A stretch of 20,433 bases of DNA from a virus. This document shows, piece after piece, positions 7,918-16,036 of this stretch. The notes beneath the pieces are model-generated. The model saw only the letters and a list, made by a program, of their open reading frames with translations. It ran no database searches and was not told the DNA's origin. Each line of letters opens with the position of its first letter. Position 1 is the stretch's first letter. The stretch spans positions 1 through 20,433 of the IMG/VR virus record IMGVR_UViG_3300025652_000716; one strand, given 5' to 3'. The translations under genes were made by a program, and so were the position numbers.

Positions 7918-9525
7918 ATGCAGGTTAAAGGATATAATGGTAACGTCAATCTAAAACGAAAGGGCACGGATGTAGAATTTTCGCAAGAAATGGTATCCGA
8001 GTTTATTAAGTGTGCCAAAGATCCTATATACTTCTCAGAGAAATACATCCAAATTGTACACGTTGATCATGGTCTTATACCGATTAAGATGTATGATTAT
8101 CAGAAAGAAATCTGTACTGCTATCACAGAGAACAGGCGTGTCACAGTTAATACGTCAAGACAGGCAGGTAAAACTACTACAGCCGTAGCAGTAATTCTAC
8201 ACTACATCATATTTAACGACTTTAAAACAGTAGCATTGCTTGCTAATAAGGGCGATGCCGCACGTGAGATACTAGATCGAATTAAGATTGCATACGAAGC
8301 ACTCCCAAGCTGGCTACAGCAAGGAGTTATTGAGTGGAACAAAGGCTCAGTTGAATTTGAGAACGGGTGTAAGATTATAGCTGGCTCAACATCATCAAGT
8401 GCTATTCGTGGTAAATCTATATCATTCTTGTACATCGATGAGACTGCATTCGTAGAGAACTGGGACGAGTTTTTTGCTTCAGTTTTTCCGACAATCTCAT
8501 CTGGCGACACTACAAAAATTCTCTTTACTTCCACACCTAATGGACTCAATCACTTCTATAAGACATGCATTGGCGCACAAGAAAATAGAAATGGATACAT
8601 ATACATCGAAGTGCCATGGAACAAAGTTCCTCGCCGTGATGATAAGTGGAAAAAAGAAACTCTTGCGGCTATGGACTTCGATCAACAGAAGTTCTCCCAA
8701 GAATTTGAATGTGCTTTCTTAGGTTCTTCAGGAACATTGATAGAAGGCTCAAAACTCAAGACTATGGTTGACTTACAGCCCATTGCTCAGACTGATAAGA
8801 TGAAAGTCTATCAGCAACCAGAGAAAGATCACGTATATGTGTGTGTATGTGACGTATCTAGAGGAAAGGGTTTAGATTACTCTGCTTTTCAGATAATTGA
8901 TGTCACTGAGATGCCATATAAACAAGTATGCGTGTATAAAGACAACACCATTACCCCCATTGACTACGCTGAAATCATATATAGAAGTATAGAGAGATAT
9001 AACGAGGCTTATACTCTGATAGAGGTAAACGACATTGGCGAACAAGTATCAGAAGTGTTGCATTATGAATTTGAAGTTGAAACGCTAATGTATACAGAGT
9101 CAGCAGGAAGAGCGGGCAAAAGATTGTCCACTGGGTTTTCAAAAACCGCAGATAAAGGAATCAGAACTACAAAAAATGTGAAGTCTATCGGCTGTAATAT
9201 GCTCAAAATGTTGATTGAGCAAGATCAGTTAATTATTAACGACTTCGGAACAATAAATGAACTTTCGACATTCTCCAGACGTGGCAATTCTTATGAAGCA
9301 GAATCTGGAACACACGATGATTTGGTTATGTGTCTAGTGTTATTCGGATGGATGACTGATCAAACGTTTTTCAAAGAAGTCACAGACATAAATACTATCG
9401 ATAAACTCAGATCAAGGAACGAAGAAGAACTTATGGAAAGCCTTCTACCAATTGGTTTCAACACTTATGACGAGGATATCCTTGACGATGAGCAGATAGG
9501 AACAGCCCGGTGGTTAAACTACTAA
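7918..9525 (+). CDS. 17: Large terminase gp17 (packaging ATPase-nuclease)
   Basis: A 535-residue motor protein counted from the ATG at 7918, one base after the gp16 stop; a GTG at 7909 would add three residues and is the less likely start. N-terminal ATPase: Walker A SRQAGKTT (80-87), Walker B SFLYIDE ending in the catalytic glutamate (about 169-175), and coupling motif TSTPNG (204-209). C-terminal RNase H-like nuclease: acidic residues in CDVSRG (D312), EVNDIG (E369 region) and THDDLVMCL (D467/D468), which correspond to the T4 D401, E458 and D542 series. All key residues are present, so the enzyme should be active. It packages DNA through the portal gp20 and cuts at headful. No intein or intron interrupts it. 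Length is shorter than T4 gp17 (610). Confidence 0.95.
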   Translation: MQVKGYNGNVNLKRKGTDVEFSQEMVSEFIKCAKDPIYFSEKYIQIVHVDHGLIPIKMYDYQKEICTAITENRRVTVNTSRQAGKTTTAVAVILHYIIFNDFKTVALLANKGDAAREILDRIKIAYEALPSWLQQGVIEWNKGSVEFENGCKIIAGSTSSSAIRGKSISFLYIDETAFVENWDEFFASVFPTISSGDTTKILFTSTPNGLNHFYKTCIGAQENRNGYIYIEVPWNKVPRRDDKWKKETLAAMDFDQQKFSQEFECAFLGSSGTLIEGSKLKTMVDLQPIAQTDKMKVYQQPEKDHVYVCVCDVSRGKGLDYSAFQIIDVTEMPYKQVCVYKDNTITPIDYAEIIYRSIERYNEAYTLIEVNDIGEQVSEVLHYEFEVETLMYTESAGRAGKRLSTGFSKTADKGIRTTKNVKSIGCNMLKMLIEQDQLIINDFGTINELSTFSRRGNSYEAESGTHDDLVMCLVLFGWMTDQTFFKEVTDINTIDKLRSRNEEELMESLLPIGFNTYDEDILDDEQIGTARWLNY

Positions 9526-9536
9526 ATTGCTGTTTT

Positions 9537-9544
9537 TATAAATA
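9537..9544 (+). promoter_or_regulatory. T4-type late promoter for gp18
   Basis: Exact TATAAATA in the extended form TTTTTATAAATA, 50 bases before the gp18 ATG in the 69-base gap after gp17. A small inverted repeat AAGTT/AACTT (9556-9560 and 9564-9568) lies in the leader. Confidence 0.8.
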
Positions 9545-9594
9545 TAGAAATAAAGAAGTTTATAACTTACAAAATAAACAAGGAGAAATGAGAA

Positions 9595-11436
9595 ATGGCT
9601 TTTCAAACAAGTCCAGGCGTTAATATCAGCGAAATCGACCTAACAAATGTCGTCCCCGCTGTAGCAACAACTGAAGGCGCTATCGCAGGTGTTTTTCGTT
9701 GGGGTCCAGAAGATCAACGTATCCTAGTAACATCAGAGCAAGACTTAGCTAATCGCTTTGGCAAGCCTGCTTCTTACTACACAGATGCTGGTCTCACCAC
9801 ATTGTGGACAAACCATGAAACATGGTTTTCTGCCGCAAACTTTTTAGCGTATAGTGATGCACTGTACGTAACACGTGTAACTGATAGTACAGCCGCGGCT
9901 GCAACTGGTGTGAACTTTTTAGCAAAGTACAAAGGTAAATTAGGTAACTCTATTCAAGTATCATCCTGTACTGGTCCAGCTAACTTTGTGTCTACGCAAA
10001 GAGCAGATAGATTAGATATCACTGCATATTCAAATGAGGGTATTGTATCAAATCTAACTGCCGCAAACAGCGCAGATGCTTACCTCACAATAGGCACTAG
10101 AATTGTTCTCACTGACGGAATAGAACTTGTAGTCAGTTCGATAGCGACCGCTACAGCAGACGCTAACGACGGCAGTAAATTCCAGAGAGTGGTTACCTTC
10201 GACAGAAGATATAATCCTATTGATGGAGCAAATTACTCTGTGACTTCAAACGGCTATAAAACGCAGTGGGGAGATGCAGATTTATTTGACAGTGCCCCTT
10301 CGACTTCTACTAGAATACACGTTGTTGTACGTGATATCGATGGCGGAATTACTGGTACTGCAGGAACAATCTTAGAGAGATATGAGGATATCGATACTCA
10401 ACAAGGAGCAGTTAGTGCAGATGGTTCCACTAACTTCTCACCGGACGTTTTTGAAAATCGTTCAGATTGGATCAAATGTACTCCAGCTCAGGCAGTATTG
10501 CAAAGATCACTAACTTACAGTCAAGCGACACTGACTACAGGCGCTGATGGTAAAGATGAAGTTGCTATTACTACAGCCGATCTTTTGCCTGGATATAACC
10601 TATATAGAGATCCAGCTGATGTAGACGTATCACTCATTATTCAAGGTAAAGCAAAAGGAGCAGTCCTTGCCAATCACATTATTAATAATATTTGTGAAGT
10701 ACGTAAAGATTGTATAGCGTTTATCTCACCTGAATATGACGCTAGCCCGACTATTGCTGAGATGACTGCTTTTGCAAATACGCTGACAGCATCCACTTTT
10801 GCAGTCATTGACAGCGGATATAAATATCAGTATGACAAGTACTCAGATGTATATCGCTGGATTCCATTGAACGCTGACATTGCTGGTCTTTGCGCCAGAA
10901 CAGATGACGTAAGAGACCCTTGGTTCTCACCTGCTGGTTACAGTAGAGGCAACATTAAAAACGTTGTCAAGTTACAGTTGAACCCTTCTAAAGCTGAAAG
11001 AGATGTTCTCTACAAGAGCAAGATTAACCCAGTTATCACACAGCCAGGTCAAGGTACTATCTTGTTTGGTGATAAGACAAATGCACCAACAACATCTGCA
11101 TTTGATCGAATCAACGTGCGTAGACTGTTCATCGTACTAGAGAAAGCAATCGGTGTAGCCGCTAAGTCTACATTGTTTGAGTTCAACGATGACTTTACGA
11201 GAGCCCAGTTCAAGAACCTAGTTGAGCCTTTCTTGCGAGATGTTCAAGGTAGACGTGGTATCTATGACTTCAGAGTTGTTTGTGACGAAACTAACAACAC
11301 TTCGAATGTCATTGATAGTAACCAATTTGTTGGCGATATCTATATCAAGCCAGCACGTTCTATCAACTTCATTCAGCTTAACTTTGTAGCCGTTAGATCG
11401 GGCGTAGAGTTTTCTGAAGTAGTAGGTCAGTTTTAA
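9595..11436 (+). CDS. 18: Contractile tail sheath protein gp18
   Basis: A 613-residue protein starting MAFQTSPGVNISEIDLTN, the canonical opening of T4-like sheath proteins, followed by TTEGAIAGVFRWGP and WFSAANFLAYSDALYVTRV. The C-terminal conserved region (about 440-613) has WFSPAGYSRGNIKNV, then RRLFIVLEKAIG, then GVEFSEVVGQF at the end. Many copies polymerise around the gp19 tube and contract on infection. T4 gp18 is 659 residues, so the surface domains in the middle are somewhat reduced. AAGGAG at 9580-9585 sits nine bases before this ATG. An earlier ATG at 9588 is out of frame and closes after 11 codons. It has its own late promoter of the extended type, fitting high expression. It contains a chance-like TATAAATA at 10819. 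Confidence 0.95.
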   Translation: MAFQTSPGVNISEIDLTNVVPAVATTEGAIAGVFRWGPEDQRILVTSEQDLANRFGKPASYYTDAGLTTLWTNHETWFSAANFLAYSDALYVTRVTDSTAAAATGVNFLAKYKGKLGNSIQVSSCTGPANFVSTQRADRLDITAYSNEGIVSNLTAANSADAYLTIGTRIVLTDGIELVVSSIATATADANDGSKFQRVVTFDRRYNPIDGANYSVTSNGYKTQWGDADLFDSAPSTSTRIHVVVRDIDGGITGTAGTILERYEDIDTQQGAVSADGSTNFSPDVFENRSDWIKCTPAQAVLQRSLTYSQATLTTGADGKDEVAITTADLLPGYNLYRDPADVDVSLIIQGKAKGAVLANHIINNICEVRKDCIAFISPEYDASPTIAEMTAFANTLTASTFAVIDSGYKYQYDKYSDVYRWIPLNADIAGLCARTDDVRDPWFSPAGYSRGNIKNVVKLQLNPSKAERDVLYKSKINPVITQPGQGTILFGDKTNAPTTSAFDRINVRRLFIVLEKAIGVAAKSTLFEFNDDFTRAQFKNLVEPFLRDVQGRRGIYDFRVVCDETNNTSNVIDSNQFVGDIYIKPARSINFIQLNFVAVRSGVEFSEVVGQF

Positions 11437-11442
11437 TAAATA
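11435..11442 (+). promoter_or_regulatory. Probable degenerate late promoter for gp19
   Basis: AATAAATA, one mismatch from TATAAATA, overlapping the gp18 stop and 22 bases before the gp19 ATG. It sits in a palindrome TTAATA-AA-TATTAA (11433-11446). Because gp19 is needed in many copies a promoter here makes sense, but read-through from gp18 would also serve. Confidence 0.45.
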
Positions 11443-11464
11443 TTAATCAAAGGAGATATGAATA

Positions 11465-12019
11465 ATGGCTTTCAACATTAATGAAATTAAAAGCCAACTG
11501 ACCTTCGGGGGTGCTAAAGCATCGCTATTTCAAGTACAGATTACAAACCCTGTAAATGCAATAGCCGATCTTAAAACACCTTTCATGGTACAGGCGGCAG
11601 CAATTCCAGAGAGTACTCTGGGCACAATCGAGATTCCGTATTTCGGTCGTAAAGTAAAAATCGCAGGTGACAGAACATTCGCTGAATGGACTGTTACTAT
11701 CATGAATGATGAAGACTTCCTAATTCGCAATGCGATGGAAAACTGGATGGCTTCAATCAATGCACACGAAGGTAATACACGACAGTTGGCAACAGCGGCG
11801 AGTTCAGAGTATAAGTCACAAGCACAGATTACTCAGTACTCAAAAACTGGTGTACCGTTGAGAACGTATAACTTTAATGGTCTGTTCCCAACAGCAGTAG
11901 CTTCTATTGCTATGGATTGGAACACTACGGACGACATTGAAAGATTTGATGTGACATTCCAATACGATTGGTGGAACGTTGATGGTGGCATTACTGGCAC
12001 CGGCGGCACCAACGCTTAA
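11465..12019 (+). CDS. 19: Tail tube protein gp19
   Basis: A 184-residue protein (T4 gp19 is 163). It reads MAFNINEIKSQLTFGGAKASLFQVQI, then PFMVQAAAIPESTLGTIEIPYFGRKVK, then AGDRTFAEWTVTIMNDEDF and, near the end, FNGLFPTAVASIAMDWNT with FDVTFQYDWW. This is the typical series of the T4-like tail tube family. It forms the hexameric inner tube through which DNA leaves the head, surrounded by gp18. Ribosome binding site AAAGGAG at 11449-11455. As with gp18, a decoy ATG (11458) lies seven bases upstream and out of frame. It is followed by a hairpin at 12034-12056 that may lower transcription into gp20. It shares its motif order with the protein at 17559-18077. Confidence 0.93.
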   Translation: MAFNINEIKSQLTFGGAKASLFQVQITNPVNAIADLKTPFMVQAAAIPESTLGTIEIPYFGRKVKIAGDRTFAEWTVTIMNDEDFLIRNAMENWMASINAHEGNTRQLATAASSEYKSQAQITQYSKTGVPLRTYNFNGLFPTAVASIAMDWNTTDDIERFDVTFQYDWWNVDGGITGTGGTNA

Positions 12020-12033
12020 TTGGACAATAATTA

Positions 12034-12066
12034 GGGGAGAGAGTTTTTCTCTCCCTCTATTAGAGG
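12034..12066 (+). promoter_or_regulatory. Hairpin pair between gp19 and gp20, overlaps gp20 ribosome binding site
   Basis: Stem 1: GGGAGAGA (12035-12042) pairs with TCTCTCCC (12048-12055) around GTTTT; an extra G-T pair extends it to 12034/12056. No U-run follows, so it is not a classical terminator. Stem 2: CCTCT (12054-12058) pairs with AGAGG (12062-12066) around ATT. AGAGG is the likely ribosome binding site of gp20 (ATG at 12074). The stems share 12054-12056, so they compete: stem 1 would free the site and stem 2 would hide it. The base pairing is seen; regulation is inferred. Confidence 0.5.
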
Positions 12067-12073
12067 ATTAACT

Positions 12074-13645
12074 ATGGATTTATTTGGATTTGAAATAAAG
12101 CGGAAACAGGATGAGAATGACAACATTCCATCTTTCGTTACACCGCAAACTGATGACGGCGCTGTAAATATCGCCGCAACTGGTACTGGGATCAGTACTT
12201 TTTTGGATATGGACGGTACTGCAAAGTCAGAAGCAGAACTTGTACAGAAATATAGAACTATGATGCAACAGCCTGAGGTATCTCAAGCCATTGACGATGT
12301 AGTAAACGAAGCAATTTCAATCTCAAACGACCAAAAAGTCGTTGAGTGTGTTACAGACGATTTAGAACAGCCTGATAACATTAAGAAAAAGATTAGAGAA
12401 GAGTTCGATGGCGTACTTAAGCTACTAGACTTCTCTAATACTGGATACGAAACATTTCAAAAGTGGTACGTTGACGGAAGAATCAACTATCATGTGATGA
12501 TTGATATTAAAGCTCCTAAGAAGGGCATTCAAGAATTACGATACATTGATCCACGCAAACTAAGAAAAGTGCGTGAATATAAGAACGAAAAGATTGGTGA
12601 AAAAGATAACCAAGCTATAGCAAAGAAGATTAAGAACGAATATTATGTCTATAGTGAAAAAGGATTTAATAATATCAGTGGCAGTAAGCCACAAAGTTTT
12701 GCAGATGGTAGTACTCAGGGAGGAATGGCAGGTCTTAAGATTGCAAAAGACTCAATTGTAAACGCTAACTCTGGACTACTTAACGAAAATAGTACATTAG
12801 TACTATCACATTTACATAAGGCATACAAGCCTTTAAACCAATTGCGTATGATGGAAGACGCAGTTGTTATTTACAGAATTTCAAGAGCGCCTGAAAGACG
12901 TATCTTTTATATTGACGTAGGTAATTTGCCTAAGATGAAGGCAGAGCAGTATCTACGTGATATGATGACTAAGCACAAGAATCGTGTAGTCTATGATATG
13001 GCAACAGGTGACGTTAAAGATGATCGTAGGCATATGTCTATGACTGATGATTTTTGGTTACCTAGACGTGAAGGCGGCAGAGGGACAGAGATCACTACTC
13101 TACCTGGCGGTCAGAACTTAGGCGAACTTGATGATGTATTATATTTTCAGAAGCGTTTGATGAAATCATTGAACGTTCCCATCTCAAGAATGGAATCTGA
13201 TGCAGGGTTTTCTTTAGGAAGAGCCTCAGAGATATCCAGAGATGAGATTAAATTTAGTAAGTTTATCAGTAGACTAAGAGCAAGGTTCTCTACGCTATTT
13301 GACAAACTACTAGAGAAACAGTTAATTTTGAAAGGAGTTATTGCTCCTGAAGATTGGGCTAAAATTCAATCTAATCTCCGTTATGACTTCATGAGTGATA
13401 ATCACTTTGAAGAATTGAAAACAAGTGAGATTTTGAGAGAACGACTAGGGCTACTCAGAGACATTGATGAGTACACTGGAAAGTACTACTCGCAAGACTG
13501 GGTACGCAAGAATGTGTTGTATATGAACGAAGACGAAATTGAGAATATGGATAAAGCCATTAAGGATGAAGAAGAAAAAGATTCTGAAAATGACGATGAT
13601 TCCAGCTCGGATATGGATTTCGGCGCAGAACACAAGATTGTATAG
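12074..13645 (+). CDS. 20: Portal vertex protein gp20
   Basis: A 523-residue protein, nearly the T4 gp20 length (524). It shows the expected pattern: MDLFGFEIKRKQ at the start, QKYRTMMQQPEVSQAIDDVVNEAI (about 59-82), WYVDGRINYHVMID, LRYIDPRKLRKVRE, APERRIFYIDVGNLPKMKAEQYL and then FWLPRREGGRGTEITTLPGG. The last 25 residues are strongly acidic. Twelve copies form the dodecameric ring at one capsid vertex, where assembly starts, gp17 docks and the neck attaches. No late promoter box lies directly upstream; expression presumably comes from gp18/gp19 transcripts through the hairpin at 12034-12066. The likely ribosome binding site AGAGGA (12062-12067) is part of that hairpin. Homologues are widely used as a marine myovirus diversity marker. 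Confidence 0.95.
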   Translation: MDLFGFEIKRKQDENDNIPSFVTPQTDDGAVNIAATGTGISTFLDMDGTAKSEAELVQKYRTMMQQPEVSQAIDDVVNEAISISNDQKVVECVTDDLEQPDNIKKKIREEFDGVLKLLDFSNTGYETFQKWYVDGRINYHVMIDIKAPKKGIQELRYIDPRKLRKVREYKNEKIGEKDNQAIAKKIKNEYYVYSEKGFNNISGSKPQSFADGSTQGGMAGLKIAKDSIVNANSGLLNENSTLVLSHLHKAYKPLNQLRMMEDAVVIYRISRAPERRIFYIDVGNLPKMKAEQYLRDMMTKHKNRVVYDMATGDVKDDRRHMSMTDDFWLPRREGGRGTEITTLPGGQNLGELDDVLYFQKRLMKSLNVPISRMESDAGFSLGRASEISRDEIKFSKFISRLRARFSTLFDKLLEKQLILKGVIAPEDWAKIQSNLRYDFMSDNHFEELKTSEILRERLGLLRDIDEYTGKYYSQDWVRKNVLYMNEDEIENMDKAIKDEEEKDSENDDDSSSDMDFGAEHKIV

Positions 13646-13661
13646 ACTAGTTGTAAAAGAA

Positions 13662-13669
13662 TATAAATA
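13662..13669 (+). promoter_or_regulatory. T4-type late promoter for the core/protease genes
   Basis: Exact TATAAATA, 24 bases before the gp67-like ATG. It would drive the gp67-like, gp68-like and gp21 genes. A related TATAAACA follows at 13674-13681 but is a weaker match. Confidence 0.75.
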
Positions 13670-13693
13670 AGTATATAAACAAGGAGATAGTAA

Positions 13694-13888
13694 ATGAGCG
13701 TGAAAGAATTAATTAAACATGCAATGGACAAAGACGCAACTGAGTTTGAGTCTAAGTTCCAAGACATTATGGCAGACAAAATGACATCTGCTATCGAAAC
13801 GAAATATGCTGACATGTATCCTTCAGGCAAGGTAGAAGAAATCGAAGAGCCTGAAGTAGACGTAGAAGCGGAAACAACCGAAGAGTAA
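13694..13888 (+). CDS. 67: Small acidic prohead core protein, gp67-like
   Basis: A 64-residue protein with helix-prone first half (VKELIKHAMDKDATEFESKFQDIMADKM) and a highly acidic tail (EEIEEPEVDVEAETTEE). T4 gp67 is a small prohead core protein of 80 residues with the same layout, helix first and acidic tail second, at the same place between gp20 and gp68/gp21. T4 gp67 is needed for correct head length and is cut by gp21 during maturation. The call rests on position, size and composition more than on residue identity. The ribosome binding site AAGGAG (13681-13686) is strong, and a late promoter lies just upstream. The next gene follows after nine bases. Confidence 0.7.
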   Translation: MSVKELIKHAMDKDATEFESKFQDIMADKMTSAIETKYADMYPSGKVEEIEEPEVDVEAETTEE

Positions 13889-13897
13889 GGGGCAGCA

Positions 13898-14350
13898 ATG
13901 AAAAGCTTTAAGGAAATGCTCGCTGAGACTACAGATAAACCAAAGTCTCCAGATGAGCAGAATTTTTTAGACAAACATATCGTTGACAAGCGTGACCATC
14001 CTGTCGCACCAGATGATCAGTTTTCTGGCGAGATCAAGGGTAAGAAGAAAAAGAAGCGTGAAGCCGATCGTGAGGAAGGTCAAGATAAAGAAGTCTATGA
14101 AGAAGCTGAGTCAGAGATTGTTGTCGAAGGCGTACTTGAAGATTTAGCAAGTATCGTAAAAAAGAAGTCAATTGGACAGATCAAGTTTAAAGACGGTAAG
14201 AAGCAAAAGGTCGACATGACAACAGCATCAATGATTCTTTCAATGCACAAACAGTTGAATGGATCTAACAAAAAGAAGGTTGAAGGCATGCTAGACGATA
14301 GTAAAAAGTTTATGCAGATCGTTCAATTCGCAATGACGGCAGGTAAGTAA
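13898..14350 (+). CDS. Prohead core protein, gp68-like by position
   Basis: A 150-residue protein. The N-terminus MKSFKEMLAET is followed by a charged linker with a lysine cluster (GKKKKKREADREEG, about 48-61). A more ordered C-terminal part (about 75-150) includes IVVEGVLEDLASIVKKKSIG, KFKDGKKQKVDMTTASMIL and FMQIVQFAMTAGK. This C-terminal part recurs in marine T4-like phages between the portal and gp21. T4 has gp68 (141 residues), a head core protein, at this place, so a core role is likely, though direct similarity to T4 gp68 is not evident to me. It sits nine bases after the gp67-like gene and one base before gp21, so all three should be co-translated. Mixed basic and acidic blocks fit a scaffold component that is later degraded. 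Confidence 0.6.
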   Translation: MKSFKEMLAETTDKPKSPDEQNFLDKHIVDKRDHPVAPDDQFSGEIKGKKKKKREADREEGQDKEVYEEAESEIVVEGVLEDLASIVKKKSIGQIKFKDGKKQKVDMTTASMILSMHKQLNGSNKKKVEGMLDDSKKFMQIVQFAMTAGK

Positions 14351-14351
14351 C

Positions 14352-15050
14352 ATGACATTACTAATCAAAGAAATCGTTGAAGACGTTCAATATCTCCAAG
14401 AAGATATTCTAAACGAAGAAGGCGAAAAGACCGGAAAGAAGAATTATTTCATTGAAGGTATCATCATGCAAGGTGATATCAAGAACAGAAATGGACGTTT
14501 ATATCCTGCTACTATCTTAGAAGCAGAAACTAAGCGTTACAACGAATCTTATGTTTCTAAGAATAGAGCATACGGAGAACTAGGCCATCCTGCTGGTCCT
14601 ACTATCAATCTAGATCGTGTGTCTCACATGTTTACAGATTTAAGAAAAGAAGGCTCTAATATTGTTGGTAGAGCTAAAATAATGGAAACTCCTATGGGTA
14701 AGATTGTTAAAAATCTTATTGATGAGGGCGGTCTCGTAGGGATCTCTTCACGTGGTATGGGTTCTATTAAGCAGAACAAAGATGGCGTTATGGAAGTGCA
14801 GAGTGACTTTATGTTAGCTACTGCAGGAGATATCGTTGCAGATCCATCAGCTCCAGATGCATTCGTTAAGGGTGTTATGGAAGGCGTTGACTGGATCTAT
14901 GATGTAGCATCTTCTTCGTGGACAATGGCAAATGCATTTGATCAAATTGAAGAAGAGATCAGAGAAACTGCTAAAGTATCTACAAGGGAACTTGAGATCA
15001 AGGCAGCCGCTCTTTTCGAGAAATTTGTAAGTTCATTGTCAAAAACATGA
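14352..15050 (+). CDS. 21: Prohead core protease gp21
   Basis: A 232-residue serine protease of the T4 gp21 type, which shares its fold with herpesvirus assemblins. Visible features: YFIEGIIMQGDIKNRNGRLYP (about 32-52), GELGHPAG with the likely catalytic His79, and GLVGISSRGMG with the likely nucleophile Ser132 or Ser133. In T4 the enzyme sits in the prohead core, is self-activated, and cuts gp23, gp22 and other core proteins after L/I-x-E, then degrades itself. The matching substrate site is present in gp23 here (after E57). Length is close to T4 gp21 (212). The start is one base after the preceding stop. The next gene, gp22, has its own late promoter. Confidence 0.92.
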   Translation: MTLLIKEIVEDVQYLQEDILNEEGEKTGKKNYFIEGIIMQGDIKNRNGRLYPATILEAETKRYNESYVSKNRAYGELGHPAGPTINLDRVSHMFTDLRKEGSNIVGRAKIMETPMGKIVKNLIDEGGLVGISSRGMGSIKQNKDGVMEVQSDFMLATAGDIVADPSAPDAFVKGVMEGVDWIYDVASSSWTMANAFDQIEEEIRETAKVSTRELEIKAAALFEKFVSSLSKT

Positions 15051-15054
15051 TTTT

Positions 15055-15062
15055 TATAAATA
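15055..15062 (+). promoter_or_regulatory. T4-type late promoter for gp22
   Basis: Exact TATAAATA in the extended form TTTTTATAAATA, 36 bases before the gp22 ATG and directly after the gp21 stop. The leader holds an inverted repeat TAATAG (15063-15068) / CTATTA (15080-15085) just before the AAAGGAG ribosome binding site. Confidence 0.8.
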
Positions 15063-15098
15063 TAATAGATAAACACCTACTATTAAAGGAGAAACCAA

Positions 15099-16031
15099 AT
15101 GAGTGAAGAACTAGAGAAGAATCTAGACTTGGACGAAGCCAAAGCAACTGGTGAAGATTCTGTTGCGGCTGATCCTGTAACACCTGCTGGCGGCGCTGTC
15201 AAAAAGCGTAAAGGCGATGTTAAAAAGGCAGCCGATCCAAAAGCAGATAACATCGAAGACGATGTTAAAACACCACAGGGCTCAAATGACGAAGGACTGA
15301 AAGAAGCAGTCGAGCGTCTATTTGAAGGCACCGAATTGTCTGAAGATTTTAAAACACAAACAGTAGCTATCTTCGAAGCCGCTGTACAAGAAAAAGTGAC
15401 TGCTGAAAAAGCCTCACTTGAAGAAAAGTTTGAAAGTGATCTACAGGAGCAAGTTAATACTACTGTAGACGAGTTGGTAGAAAAAGTTGACCAATATCTA
15501 GACTACGTTGTAGAAAGCTGGATGGAAGACAACAAGGTTGAAGTCGAAAGCAACATTAAAGTTGAAGTCGCTGAATCACTGCTAACAAGTATCAAAGGTC
15601 TTGTTATTGAGCATAACATGGAAATCGATGATGAGCAAATCGATGCAGTTGCAGAACTGGAAGCTAAACTCGAAGAGTCTACTTCTAAGTACAACGACAT
15701 CGTAGAGCAAATGATTGAAGTTCGTGAAGCGAAAGAAAAGGCTGATCTTGACATCGCATTCAAAACTATTTCTGAGGACTTAACAGACACTCAAGTCGAA
15801 AAATTGCGTGTTCTCTCAGAAGGCGTGTCTTATGAATCAGTAGAAGAGTTTGCAACTAAGATGGAAGCCATTAAAACTTCCTACTTTGCCGAACAAGCTC
15901 CTGCTCCTGTGCAAGAAGACGAAACCGATCTTCTAAACGAAGAGACTGCGGAAGAAGCAGAGCAAGTAGCACATGTTGATCCATATGTTGCTCGTTATGC
16001 GGAATCGCTTGGCCGCTTTGCCGCAAAATAA
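15099..16031 (+). CDS. 22: Prohead scaffold protein gp22
   Basis: A 310-residue, strongly acidic protein (T4 gp22 is 269) with long helical, coiled-coil-prone stretches: about 95-160 (EEKFESDLQEQVNTTVDELV) and 180-225 (DAVAELEAKLEESTSKYNDI). The first 60 residues are alanine, lysine and aspartate rich and probably disordered. The C-terminal end HVDPYVARYAESLGRFAAK is the short conserved tail typical of gp22 in this group, likely to be the contact with gp23 or the portal. It forms the inner core around which the capsid shell assembles and is then degraded by gp21. Several L/I-x-E sites (for example LSE at about 79-81) would allow this. Position between gp21 and gp23 and its own strong late promoter support the call. 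Confidence 0.9.
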   Translation: MSEELEKNLDLDEAKATGEDSVAADPVTPAGGAVKKRKGDVKKAADPKADNIEDDVKTPQGSNDEGLKEAVERLFEGTELSEDFKTQTVAIFEAAVQEKVTAEKASLEEKFESDLQEQVNTTVDELVEKVDQYLDYVVESWMEDNKVEVESNIKVEVAESLLTSIKGLVIEHNMEIDDEQIDAVAELEAKLEESTSKYNDIVEQMIEVREAKEKADLDIAFKTISEDLTDTQVEKLRVLSEGVSYESVEEFATKMEAIKTSYFAEQAPAPVQEDETDLLNEETAEEAEQVAHVDPYVARYAESLGRFAAK

Positions 16032-16036
16032 ATTTT

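Noticed and set aside
7909-9525. Intein, intron or homing endonuclease in terminase or capsid genes
   Set aside because: gp17, gp20 and gp23 are each continuous with all motifs in order, and no extra domain or broken frame is seen.
13486-13989. 167-residue serine-rich open frame on the minus strand
   Set aside because: It runs antisense through gp20's acidic end and the gp67-like gene. Its serines come from reading GAA/GAT-rich sense codons backwards. No ribosome binding site or promoter supports it.
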